A DNA stretch of 64,000 nt from Anniella stebbinsi (lineage: Eukaryota > Chordata > Lepidosauria > Squamata > Anniellidae). Positions 46,801 to 58,800 of this stretch are shown here, in pieces; within the stretch, counting starts at the first letter, position 1; each line of letters opens with the position of its first letter. The notes beneath the pieces were generated by a model, which was given only the letters and a program-made list of their open reading frames with translations, ran no database searches and was not told where the DNA came from. The translations under genes and the position numbers were made by a program. The stretch spans positions 193,819,654 to 193,883,653 of the forward strand of contig JARDYH010000001.1 of the NCBI GenBank assembly GCA_029215795.1. Reading direction: 5' to 3'.

Positions 46801-49800
46801 TCTACTGTGACAGACATTTTAAATATAGTCATACTAATAGCTTTTCAGTTGCATACAACATACACTCTAACTATCCATATTTTTCAGGGATAGTCCCTAT
46901 TTTCTGATATCCAACCCTGGTAAACTATTGTCACTATTTTGACTGAGGAAACTATTTTAGGTATCACTTAAAAAAACAAGTTAACATGACTTGCTAGAGT
47001 CGCCATTCAGACTGGCTGCTGGTTATTCTTGCTCCTGTCAGTATTGTTATTGTATAAGTTGTTTAAGATTCCCATTTTTAGTTGGGGAAATTAAATTCAA
47101 ACAATGCAGATCTTAGGTGTTTCAGTATTGACACATCCTGTGATTGGTTCTGGTTCAACATGCGTTCAGTTCATGATTAAATCCTCACTGACCAAAGAAC
47201 TACTGAACTCAATAAATAACAAAAGCAGCTTGCCTTATTCCAGTCCTTAGCTCCTCCTACTCTTGTTGCTCCAGTATAGCACTGTTATATGGTTCAAAAG
47301 ATCAGAAATGTTCCACTCTTCATATTATCATTTTTAATTTATGTAGTACTGTAATCATTACTTTAGAGCATAATAATACTTAACATTTATTTAGCACTTT
47401 TAAAATGTTCAAGGGACTTTCCTCTACGTGATCCTGTGGTCATCTTTATAAGAGCTCTGTACAGTTGGGCTAACAAAATTCTTCCCGTATTGCAGATTTG
47501 AGGCTGGGACCAACTTGGTGTCCTCCCAATGTTTTGGACTACAACCCTCGCCAGTCCTATTTAGCATGGTCAGAGGTCTAAGGTGATGGGAGTTGGAGGG
47601 CTCCAAGTTGGGGAAGGTTGACCATATGAGTTCATGGCAGCAGTGGGATTTGAACTGTAGTCTTCGTAATTCATCACTCAGTCTCTTGGACATTACACTA
47701 TACACTATACCAAATCCCTTTATATAGTCCTGATCTTATTTATCCTTTCCACAGTCCTATGGGCTAGGTAATTGCGTAGGCCTATTCTGCAGGTGGAGAC
47801 TGGGCAGATTTGATCAAGGTCACCCAGCAAGCTGATGGCTGAAGCTGTGATTTGAAACTGAGGGGCATTTTGGAAGTCATATGTAATAACGGAATAGGGG
47901 GTCTGATGTTCCCCCCCAAAAATGAAAGGTCAGACATCCCACAGGGCCTGCCCAAATCCTTGGTTATCCCTGAAGTAGCTCTCTGAACCCATTGTGTATG
48001 AAGTCTCCATATGGGTTTTATGTAACTGTTACAATGAATGTTACAAATGCAATGGTAGTGGCCATTCACAAGGGCATTATGCCAAAATAAATATATTTTT
48101 TTCTAAATCTTTCAAAGATATGCCAGTGAATGTTTACAGTCATGCTGGAGAACATTGACTTTCACCTAAATGCATTTCTTTATTTTCAGACACACACTGG
48201 ATAGATCTGAAATTATCAGCAGCCCTATGTGAATGCCAGCAATGATTACATTTCTGACCCACACTGTAATGTAATTGCTAAAACTGATATTAAAATGTTG
48301 AGTTATACAACATCAGGGAGTTAATTTGGGTGACCTTCTACCTTTCCTAACTCTCTTTGCAGGCATTGCTTTGCTATACTTACATCTGTTTGATGTGTAC
48401 GGAGACTCATCCTATCTTCAGATGGCTCAGGAGTATGTAAAGAAGAGCCTTAGTTGCCTGACAAAGAGATCCATCACCTTCTTGTGTGGGGATGCTGGAC
48501 CTTTAGCAGTGGCTGCTGTAGTATACCACAAGCTACACCACAGCAAGCAAGCAGAAGACTGCATCGCTCGGTAATGTCTTCAGGGTATCTGAGCTGATGC
48601 TCCTCATTGATGCTATGAATCGGCTAGAGTTGCCATGCTGTAATATCTGGAAAGAAGGCAGATGCCACTCAAGCATCACTTTCATGGGGATGTAGGCATG
48701 GTTAGAGAAAGGCACACATTGAATTCCCTTTTCAATATATAGCACCCATTATTTCAGCCTGAATAAACCAATGTATTTTGCTGCCAGTATAGCTGACATT
48801 TGTCCTAAGTAAGATTGAGGAGGGGGTGTATATTTTTTAAGCATTAATTTTGACAAACTAGGATGGTCAGTTCCAAGATGAGGTAAGTGTTGCAAAATTG
48901 CACAGGTCATCAGTGATTCATGTCAATGTCTTAAAGTCTCTGTAATTGGTGCAATTCAGCTAGATGGATGTTCTGTATTTATTTGCTACTCTTACATATT
49001 GCCTTCCTAGTAATACACTCAAGACAGTTTACACCAATGGCATACAATCTAACAGACACAATACAGAAGAAAAGGGCTGGTGAGGGAAGAGAAAAATATA
49101 TTCAATAGCTTGTTCTTACATTATAACAATTACATAATTGTTGTAATGACTGGGTGGAACGAGGACTGAGGTAGACGGTTCTGGGAGAGGAGGAGGTAAA
49201 TGTCAGCTGGTTGTTTGTTAAGAGACCACATCGTAGCATTTGTCGTTTGTTAGGGTGCCACATTCTCCTTCATAACAATATTCACACCAACACAGTCTCA
49301 CTCCTTGTTTCATTCTGGCGATCGCTCCTTTGTTCCTTCCTCACCTAACCTCTGTGATAGTGGGAATTCAGTCTAATCCCACACTGCCATCTAATGGTAC
49401 TGTGAGAGTAGAAACTGATACTGTAGAAACACACTGCTGGGAAGGGAGCCTAAGAAGATAGGCACAGGATTTCCAGGGCCTAAGCCATCCCGGACTGACA
49501 CTTCTCAAATGTCTTCCTTAAAACCTCACCAGAAGGAGAAATCACTGAGCAACTTGATCTGTCATGTTCTGTCAAGTTTCTCTTGATATCCATCATAAGT
49601 ATCCATCCAGCATACATTTGTTGCTCCTTATCCTGTCCTTCTCTGTCTCTGTCTCTCTCTGTCTCTCTCTGTCTCTCTCTGGTCTTTTTAGTGGCAATTT
49701 TATTGCATATTTGAAAACCGGCATTATGTCCCCATTTATACCCTGTCTTTTCTAATCAAAGCATGTCTAGCTCCTCTCTCACTCCCCAATATATGTTGTG

Positions 49801-52800
49801 AGTTTTTGAACACTTCGATCATCTCTTCTCTGAATGCTCACTGGTATGCGTATGCCAGTTGAGCTACCAACCAGTGCCTACTGAAGTGCTATTAAATTCC
49901 TCTTACGGCTCGCGCATAATCCTTCCGTTAAATGCAATACAAGTAGGTGTTATTGCCTCCATGTAAATCTATCTTCTTTTTGAGCCCTAATATTTTATAT
50001 TCATCTCTGTGGGATTTTATTTTATTACTGAAATATATTGAAATGCTGGATAAGAATACATGTCGGAAGCATTGAGCAAATCACAGTTCCTTCTCTGGAA
50101 ATGGCAATGGGGAAACCTGTCTTTTGGTGCGAAACATTTCCGAAAGGTTTGCCTCGAGAAAACTTGCTTTTTTTCTTTCCTTTTCACCAGTTGCTCGCGA
50201 CTTTACTTCATTTATATCCAGCCTTTGTGTTGCTTCGGATTTGATTTTTTATCAGCTTGGATGTTAGGACTCCTTTCTCCAAATCTGTAATGGTATATCT
50301 TTTAAAGGCCCATCAGTGTGGTTTGTTGTGTATAATTGGTATACAACGAATGCTCATCTACTTGGTCAAAAGTTGCATAATAAACATGGCTCCTTAGCTC
50401 CACCCCTTAAGAGGAATGTTTCTATGTTGAAATCACATCTGATGTGAAACCAGAACAAAAAGGACCGCAAAAAGTAGGTTACAGGGCTAATCTAATGACT
50501 TTGTAAGGCTAATAATGCTATTATAAGTCAAAATATAATCACACAATTAGTACTGAAATATATACATATCACTCTGTGTGAATACAGTGAGTGAGAATTC
50601 ATAGTTAGCTTTACGGCTCAAATAGTCATATTTAGAAATAGTCAAAACAAAAATTGTATAATAGGCTTTACAACTCTGTCGGTCATACATAAGACCAATG
50701 GTCAGTACAATTATATGACAGCATATAAATCTTACCGTTTGATATCTAGCCACACAGAATAATTTACAACGGTTTTCTGAAGAAGAACAGAAAAGACAAC
50801 ACATTCTGGAGTTGCAGTTATATAATTGTATGGACCAGTGTTTTGTATGACCATCTCTGTTGAGGGTTCTCCTTTCCTCTTTGTTGAAAACACATCCGAA
50901 ACAGCTCTTACCATAGGAGTCTCTCATTGTAAACGATTTATTTTTACAGCCTTTCTTCATTGAAGAATCCATCTTATCCTCTTGCTCATATTTGTTACTC
51001 TTCCAGCTCTAACATTTTTTTTTCAGGTGCCTGTGACTGGAACTAAAGTGTATCCCATACACAAAGCGTGTGTTCTGATTTATTCTGTAGAAAATTCTAC
51101 CACTTTCCTTGGTGTACTCCACAAGGGCATGGAGTACTATGCTCCATCACAATCTAGGGCTGCACACACCTGAGGTTCTTAAGTCTGAACAGAAGCAGAT
51201 ATTCGGACCTGGGGAGGGGGGGAGACAACTCCCCCCCCCTCCATTCCAGCAACTTGCCACAACAGAGGCCTTGGTCTCACTGAGGTGGAAGACCTGAGGA
51301 CTGTACCACTTCAGACTGCAGTTGGAATCTCACGTGATGGAATACTCATGCATACCAAAAATTCACTGCACATAGAAAACAAATATGTCAGGACAAAGGC
51401 TGTACGGTTCTTCCTGATAACGCCAACCTTTTTGCATGGAAGAACATTTAGAGCATGTGGCTGGCTGAAAGGATGCTGGGAATAGTAGGAGTTTGTTTTC
51501 CATCTAAATGTGGATAGGATTGCACCTTTATTAATATAGGCTGAAAATTCAGCCCAGACACAGGTTTAATCATTTCAGTAAGGTCAAGCAGTCATAGCAG
51601 TTCTGGTCCTCAAGCTGGGTACAGTATCTCCATTTTCATTTTTAGCCCAAGCTGGAAACAAGCCTTTTGCTTCCCTCTCTACAACAAAGGTGTAGTTAGC
51701 ATTACATGAACAGGAGGCCAAATGAAGCATATTACCTTCAGTGAGGGATCTATGATAATTCCGCTACAGTAGCTCCTCCTCCGATCCAGTATTAGAGGCA
51801 GAATGCCTATGTGCACTCTTGTCCAGCTTGTGGCCACTGCGTGAACAAAATTCTGGGCTAGATGGACCCTTGGTCTGATCCAACATGGCTGCTCTTACGT
51901 TCTTATGCTGACAGGATTCCTAAGTTGCATAATAGTTCAACTCGCCTTTGCTAAGCATTCCTAAAGCGGGGAAATACTTGAGCATTCCATCCCGGCCCTA
52001 AAAAGTGAAGACATGAATTACTGATAGACATCATCATTTTTTAAAAAAACAAAGTCCATTTTCTCCGTGAAAGAAAGTCACCTCACCCCTCCACTCTTGT
52101 TTCACAGTTTGACAGGAAAAGTCACCTAACCTTTTTTTTTTTTTTTTTTTTTTTTTGAGACAACAGCAAAACTGGGACTACATTTGCATCTTGAATGATT
52201 GGGCTTCAGAGCTGGAGAGTTAAACAGTTGTGTCAATCACAGTTAATGTTGCAGAAATATCTCTAGTCTTGCTGAGCGTTAATAGCCTGAAAGCGTCAGA
52301 GGGATTTTTGAGAGCCATGTGGGAGCCCTTTTGACTGTGGTGCTTGCGCAGAAGGCTCCAAATTCCCAACTTGGTACATTTCTCCAAAGGCAGTGGTGCG
52401 GAACCTCTTTCAGCTTAATTATGCTGGTATTTCTGGCCCTGGCCCCTTTTCCCTTCAGCCCTCCCCACTACTAAAATGCAGCCCTCAAGAGCTTTTCCCA
52501 GATTGAGTTTGGCCCTCCCGCTGAAAGAGGTTCAATACCCCTGTTCTGTGGGAATCAAGAGTCTTTGGTTGGCTGAAACTGAACTAACTCAGCAGTTGAT
52601 ATTACATTGACCCAATATTTGACATTAATTATTGCACCCCAAATAGTGGGCAGTGAGTTGTTTTGTGTGAGAGTTATTGAATCGCTATGTTATTGCTTCA
52701 ATTTATCTCTCCAAATTTCTCTCGGTTACACAAAACATTTAACGATATTGGATTTTTTCCATTCATTATTTTAATTGAAACGCAATGTAATTATTTATAA

Positions 52801-55800
52801 ACGTGATACCTATACAGAAACACACTCAAGAGAGCCAGTGCATGGAATCTGAAAGAAACTCCCCGATGGCACGTTCATGGCTGGAATGCTTTCCGTGTAG
52901 AATGTATTTGTACGAATGCCACGGGGACCTATAGGGTATTTTATATGTCGCACTTGTTGATCGCCACAAAATTCTTCCCATTCGCCCACGCCATTTTATG
53001 AACCTTCTAAAAAACGTGATTCTGTTTATATTCATTGTCTTAATTATCAAATGGTCCTCTGTAGTTGAGAGTTGCCACTGTAGCTGTATTCTGTTTAAAA
53101 GTGCTGAACAGCAGTAAAGCTGCCTCAATCGCCTCAAAGGCCCCTCACAGAGCTGCCTGTTTTGCGGAGGGGTAGGAGTAGGGAGCACAGTTATGTGTAT
53201 GTTGTGGTTTGTTGGGGTGGGGTGAGGGGTTTTAGTTTTTGCTTCCTTGTGACTTGGAGAGACATAACCATGCAAACCATACCAATGTAATTGGCCTCTT
53301 AAGTAGGTAAAATGCCAAATGTATTTCTCAGGAGGACTGACAAGAATGCCGTGGGACTCCCTACTTGTAGAAATAAGTTTTTTGCTTTAGGATAGCATTT
53401 ATATATACCAGTGCATATAAAATAAAAATTCTGTGACTCTCATATAAATGTTTGGCTCTCAAGCTTGCTGCAGCTGCCTAAACTTGACGCGCGAGTCCCT
53501 GATGAGATGCTGTACGGACGCATGGGGTACCTCTATGCTTTGCTCTTTGTGAACAAACATTTTGGAGAGGACAAGATCCCTCAAAGCCACATCCAACAGG
53601 TACTGCACCATTTCCTCCTTGCACCTGAAGCTACCATTCCTCTGGCATGTGATAGGGTGAAGCATTATGGGAGCTGTAGTCCAACATACCTGGACTCTGG
53701 AGGGCCCCAGGTTAGGGAAGCTACTCTGTGCTCTCTTGCTTCTTACAGGGCATGGTACTGAGCATGTGAAAAAGGCAGAGTGTGCTAGTTGTGAGCCAGG
53801 AAGTGCCTGGCTCAAATCCCTCTAAGCTGTGAGCTCATTGGACATCCTTAGGGCCCCAGGCCACACACCATAGCCCAATCTGCATTATGGAGATTCTAAT
53901 ACTAACCCCGCCCTCCTTTAAAGAGTTGGTGTAAGGATCACTGAGTTCATATATGTGAAAGACTGTTTGAACATGCTATAATATAATGCATTGTGAACAA
54001 AATATGCAGCCAGTGGGTGGGGAAAGTATCTATCTGCCAACGAATGGCTCAGATTGTAACTTCTACACATATTCCTCTACTGCAGGGTGTTGAACCTTAA
54101 GCCTCAGGGCCAAATCCAGCTAACCTGGGGTCTCGGTCTAGCCCTCCCAATAGCCATGCCCCCTTCCCCACACCCCCACTCCCTGACCACTGGGGGTTCC
54201 CCAGCTTTTGTGCAGGTTCTCTCTGCCCCCACCCTGTTCTGTCAGGCTGAAATGCATCTTTTAAGACTTATTTACTGGGAGCAAGAGTTTTCAGCTAAAA
54301 TATGCCAGGATTTTTGTCCTCATCTATTTTGCCTTCCGCCCCAACTGCCACTGGAATTTGGCCTTTGAGCTGAAAGAGGTTCAACACCCATCCTCCACTG
54401 CATAAAAAGCTCCCTGTTAAGCCTCCATTTGTGTGGCCGTGTGGCCGGTTCTTATCCAGAAGTTTATTGAGAGAGTTATCTTGGGTCCACCCCACTGTAT
54501 AAAACACTTGAGGTATATGGCTGCAGCACACTGTCTATTTATTATGTTTTATTTTGCCATTGGCATCATTTCAGAGTGCCTATTTTAGAGCAGCAGTCTG
54601 TTATTTCTTGATTCTCCCTGCAGGTGTCTGAGGCTGTTGTGGCATCTGGCGAGAACCTGGCCAAAAGGCGGAACTTCACAGCTAATAGTCCACTGATGTA
54701 CGAATGGTACCAGGAATACTTTGTAGGAGCAGCTCATGGCCTCGCAGGAATTTATTACTATCTCATGCAGGTGAGAGGCAGGTTGAGAAAGGTCCGTTCT
54801 AACTCATTTTGAAGTTGTTGCTGCTGCCTCTTCACAGAAGCCAAACTTTTCATCACCGTGAAAGTGTCACAAATCATACCATGTGGCTACATGAACTTCT
54901 GGGTATCTAAGATAGAATGTTTATTATATTCTAGGAATTTATGAAGATGTCCCCTTCAAATAGATCCCAGGGTGGTTTACGACACTAAACCAAGAGTACA
55001 ATAAACAAGTTTTAAAATACTTCAGGTTAAAAGTAGCAGGATCCAAAATTTAAAAAGAACAGCGCAAGAGCCTCACTGTGTTTAGATTAGATCTGTTTAG
55101 ATGAAAAGGTTTGGGGGGTGGGGGGGAGAAGCCTTCACCTGGTTCCAAAATGACATTGACAGTTACCAGGCGAACCAGTAACCACCCACTGTACCTCAGA
55201 TGGCAGGAGAACATGGAGGAGAAGGGCTCCTGATGAAGTTCTTCAGGTATAGACAGGAGATAGGCGCTCCTTCAGGTGCACTAAGTCGTGGCAATGGGAG
55301 ACTTGGAGGGCAAAGTCAAAAGCCACATTGACCCAGAAACAGGCCAGAAGTCAGTGCAATTGGCAAAGCGCTCCTGTAATCTCAATGCCTGGTCCCAATT
55401 AGCTGCCAAACAGCTGTGCTTTGAACAACCTGCCATTAGGTGAGTCCCATGTATAGCGCATTGATAACTTGAGTCAGGCTAGCTCTGTCCAGGAGAGGTC
55501 GAACGCAGCCCAGGGCAATCCATGCCATAGAGGCAATATGTGCCTCCAGTGACAAGGCTGGATAAAAGAGCACCCTGAGAATTTTAAACTGTTACTCACC
55601 TAAGCAGACAAACCACCCGCTACCAGCCCCTCCGTCTTGTCTGGATTGAGTCTCAGTTTATTAACCTTCAAAGCCAGGTTCTCTCCAATCCAAATTCAAC
55701 ACTCTTCCCCTCCCCCACTTTTGGCTGAGACCTTTTCTGACATCCAGTTCATCCTGGCTCTGCCTCGCCCCCCACCCCCCACCCCTTGTCCATTCACTAG

Positions 55801-58800
55801 GCTCCCTTTCTGCTGACTTTTAAAGAAATTTGTTGAAGAATATGCTGTCTTCCTCTGCTTTTAATATGAACGGATGCTGTGTTTCTGAATTCTGATGCTA
55901 ATTGTTCCATTGGTTAGGTTTTTTAAAGAGTTCACTGTAATTTTATACTACATATGAGTAGCTGATTTAGAGACCTATTTTATGTATTTTAAATAAATAC
56001 ACACATGGCCCACACTCAACCAGATTCACTTCAGCATTTTAACGTGTGGTACTCCTTGCCATCCTCCAGAGGCTGAAGAAGTTGGGAAACCAATAGACAT
56101 AGTGTCTTTGATAGCCCTAAAACCAGCCTTAAATGCTAGATGAAGAGCAGTATAACCCTGACGTACCTGAATGCCTATCTGTCTATCATAGCCCGGCCTT
56201 GGTGTGAGTCAAGCCAAGCTGCATAACGTGGTCAAACCAAGCGTGGATTATGTCTGCCAGCTGAAGTTCCCATCGGGCAATTACCCCTCATGTATTGAAG
56301 ACCAAAGAGACTTGCTTGTTCACTGGTGCCATGGTGCACCTGGTGTTATCTACATGCTCCTCCAGGCCTATAAGGTAGGTGATTTTTCAAAGAGAGATGG
56401 ACAAAAAGAGCAAATAAGCCTAGCAACCTCTCATCCCTTCCTACAAGGAGTTTATAATATTTAACTGCAGTAATTCTTCCGCCCCCAACTAAAATGGAAA
56501 TTAGACTTTTACAAATGATTCCCGAAGATGTCCCTGTCATGCGTCCTGAATGCGGGACATTCTTATTGCTCAGAGAGTTGGCCATGTGTCCTGTTCTGTG
56601 GCGGTTGACTAATGGTGACAGCGAGTTGTGACTTAAATAATGGCAATGCTCCTTCCATTTATCACTCTAAAAATCTTTGAAGGTAAATGGCAAAGTCATT
56701 GTGTTCTTGTCCAAGTGAGCGGGAGAATGAGAGAGGCCACTTCTTGATAAAAGAGCTAATTAGCAAAAGTGTGTCTGAAACTTTCTTGTCCCAACCTTGT
56801 CTCCACAGGTGTTTGGGGAACAGAAATACCTCAGCGATGCCTTGCAGTGTGCTGAGGTGATATGGCAGTGGGGGTTGCTGAAGAAAGGTTACGGGCTGTG
56901 TCATGGTACAGCTGGCAATGCATATGCCTTCCTGGCTCTCTACAACCTCACTCAAGACATGAAATATCTCTACAGAGCTTGCAAGGTGAGCAGCAACTGA
57001 GACACACACACACACACACACACAAGACAAAGAGAATTTTGTGTGGGATGAACAAGTTTCTCCCCCCCCCCCCCCACTATACCTTGTACATCATCAAAAA
57101 CAGTGTTGGATAGTGAGAAGGGTATACTAACATCTGAGATGAAACTAAGCATTGTGTCTGAATATTAATTACTGTGACTGAAAACATAATGTGTGATCTA
57201 CTTTCCAAAGCTAGAAAGTTAGGGACTATGAGTTGGTTTTATCGTTCTGTTTTGGGGTTGGGTTAATTATTTATTGCCATTGCCCAGATTTTAAAAAGAA
57301 CTCATAGAATGCCAGAAGGGCTTTGAGCTGTCTTTTTCAGCTTAGGGTTTCCCCCCAAACTCAGGAAAACATTTGTGATAACATCTGGAAGGTTGTTTAC
57401 TTAGATGTTGCAAATTCGTACGCAGAAGGAACTTCTATTAATGTGTCACTCATATTTAAGTCACAGTGATTAAAGTGGATTACCTGTTCTGTGAAGTCCC
57501 ATAATCTGATAGTAGAGAACAGTGTAGTGCTGAATATAGGAGGGGGGGAGCAGCAAAAATGCCTCTTATCCCCCCTTCCATCAGAGATATCAAGACAGAT
57601 GTCAAGACTTTTACACAGGCTTAAGACATACCATATCTCATTCTAGAAATTAAATACTGAATGCTTCTGTTCTGTCTCTTACATTTTCCTGTCTCATGGG
57701 CTTTCTTCCTAGTCAGCTTCCCAGCCTGCACATAGAGCTGTCCTGTCCCTTCCCAGGCTCAGTGAAAGGTTTTCCTTAACCTAAATAACAGTAAACCAAC
57801 TTGCGCAATGAAACAACCTATGGTTTGTTAACCATGGCTTGTTCAGGGTCAAGCAAGCATGCTGGCTCTTGAACACTTGCCTGCTTTCAGTGTGTTAAAC
57901 AGCCCAGGGATACTCCGTCCCTGGGTTGTTATCCATGGCATCTGAAACTGGAACCTGGTTGTTGATGGAGAAACAACCCAGAGTTATAATCCATGAATGT
58001 AGCTCAGGAAATTGTAGAGAAGGCTTGTAAAGAGTAAGCTGGTTTGGCATATCCTGTGGATCGGACTACCCTTAAACTGTTTTATTAAACAGAACACATC
58101 AAAATAGTAGAATGAGAAATGATGATCTGTCTGTCTAGCCAACTATTTAAAAGTATACGTGTGGAGAATTATTAGCACTTCTTGTCTAGCGTTAGTAATT
58201 TTCCAAAGTGAGACTTTCAGAAAACATGGAATGACGTTTTAATTCTTTTCTTTCTGAAGTTTGGAGAATGGTGTTTGAGTTATGGGCAGCATGGATGTCG
58301 GACACCGGACACTCCATTTTCTCTCTTTGAAGGTAATCTCTGTTCTGCTTTCCCATATTTTAATATACTACATGGCAGTAATATGAATGATTAGTGCTGG
58401 AGAAGTGAAATATGCTCTCCTGGCCCAAAAGTCTGCATCAGGCCTTACCAGTTGAATTGCAAAATTGTCCTTTGTACATCATACTTCTAGCAAAATGACA
58501 TTCTGGCTCACTTCGGTTATGGTAAGCCTGGCTGCTCTGCATATTTTATGGGCTGAAGCTCTCAGTCCTTCAGATGCCTGCTTGGCTCTTTCTCATGCAG
58601 ATCTGAAGTAGATAAATGAAGCTATATGTCTCATCTGTCCTTCTCCTGGATATTTTGGAAACTGGAAGGGCCCTTATACCAGAGCCTGGCAACCTGTGGC
58701 ATTCCCATTATCCCTTACCATTGACTAGGCTCTCTAGGGATGATTGGAGTTGTAAGCCAAAATGTCTGGAGGGCCACATGTTGCTCTTCCCTAGCTTATA

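Larger units (their letters stand above)
39221..48362 (+). other. LANCL1: LANCL1 intron 3
   Basis: 9.1 kb, the largest intron. Holds repeat R3 copy 2, a CR1 fragment, a promoter-like module (41224-41283), a tRNA-derived SINE, a 512-bp inverted-repeat element, a CCCCAACTTGG-type element and MIR-like SINE pieces. 43100-45440 and 45580-47380 show nothing I can name. Confidence 0.85.
48571..53463 (+). other. LANCL1: LANCL1 intron 4
   Basis: 4.9 kb. Contains a TCTG-rich microsatellite (49641-49681), a 3' SINE-like segment (51795-51905), a 25-base T run (52132-52156) and a short hAT-like element (52391-52543). 48600-49600 and 49700-50500 show nothing recognisable. For 50547-50972 see the findings. 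Confidence 0.85.
53600..54623 (+). other. LANCL1: LANCL1 intron 5
   Basis: 1.0 kb. Starts with a degraded inverted-repeat element (about 53655-53712: TATGGGAGCTGTAGTCCAAC), then a MIR-like SINE (53770-54000) and a hAT-like element (54082-54391). Confidence 0.85.
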
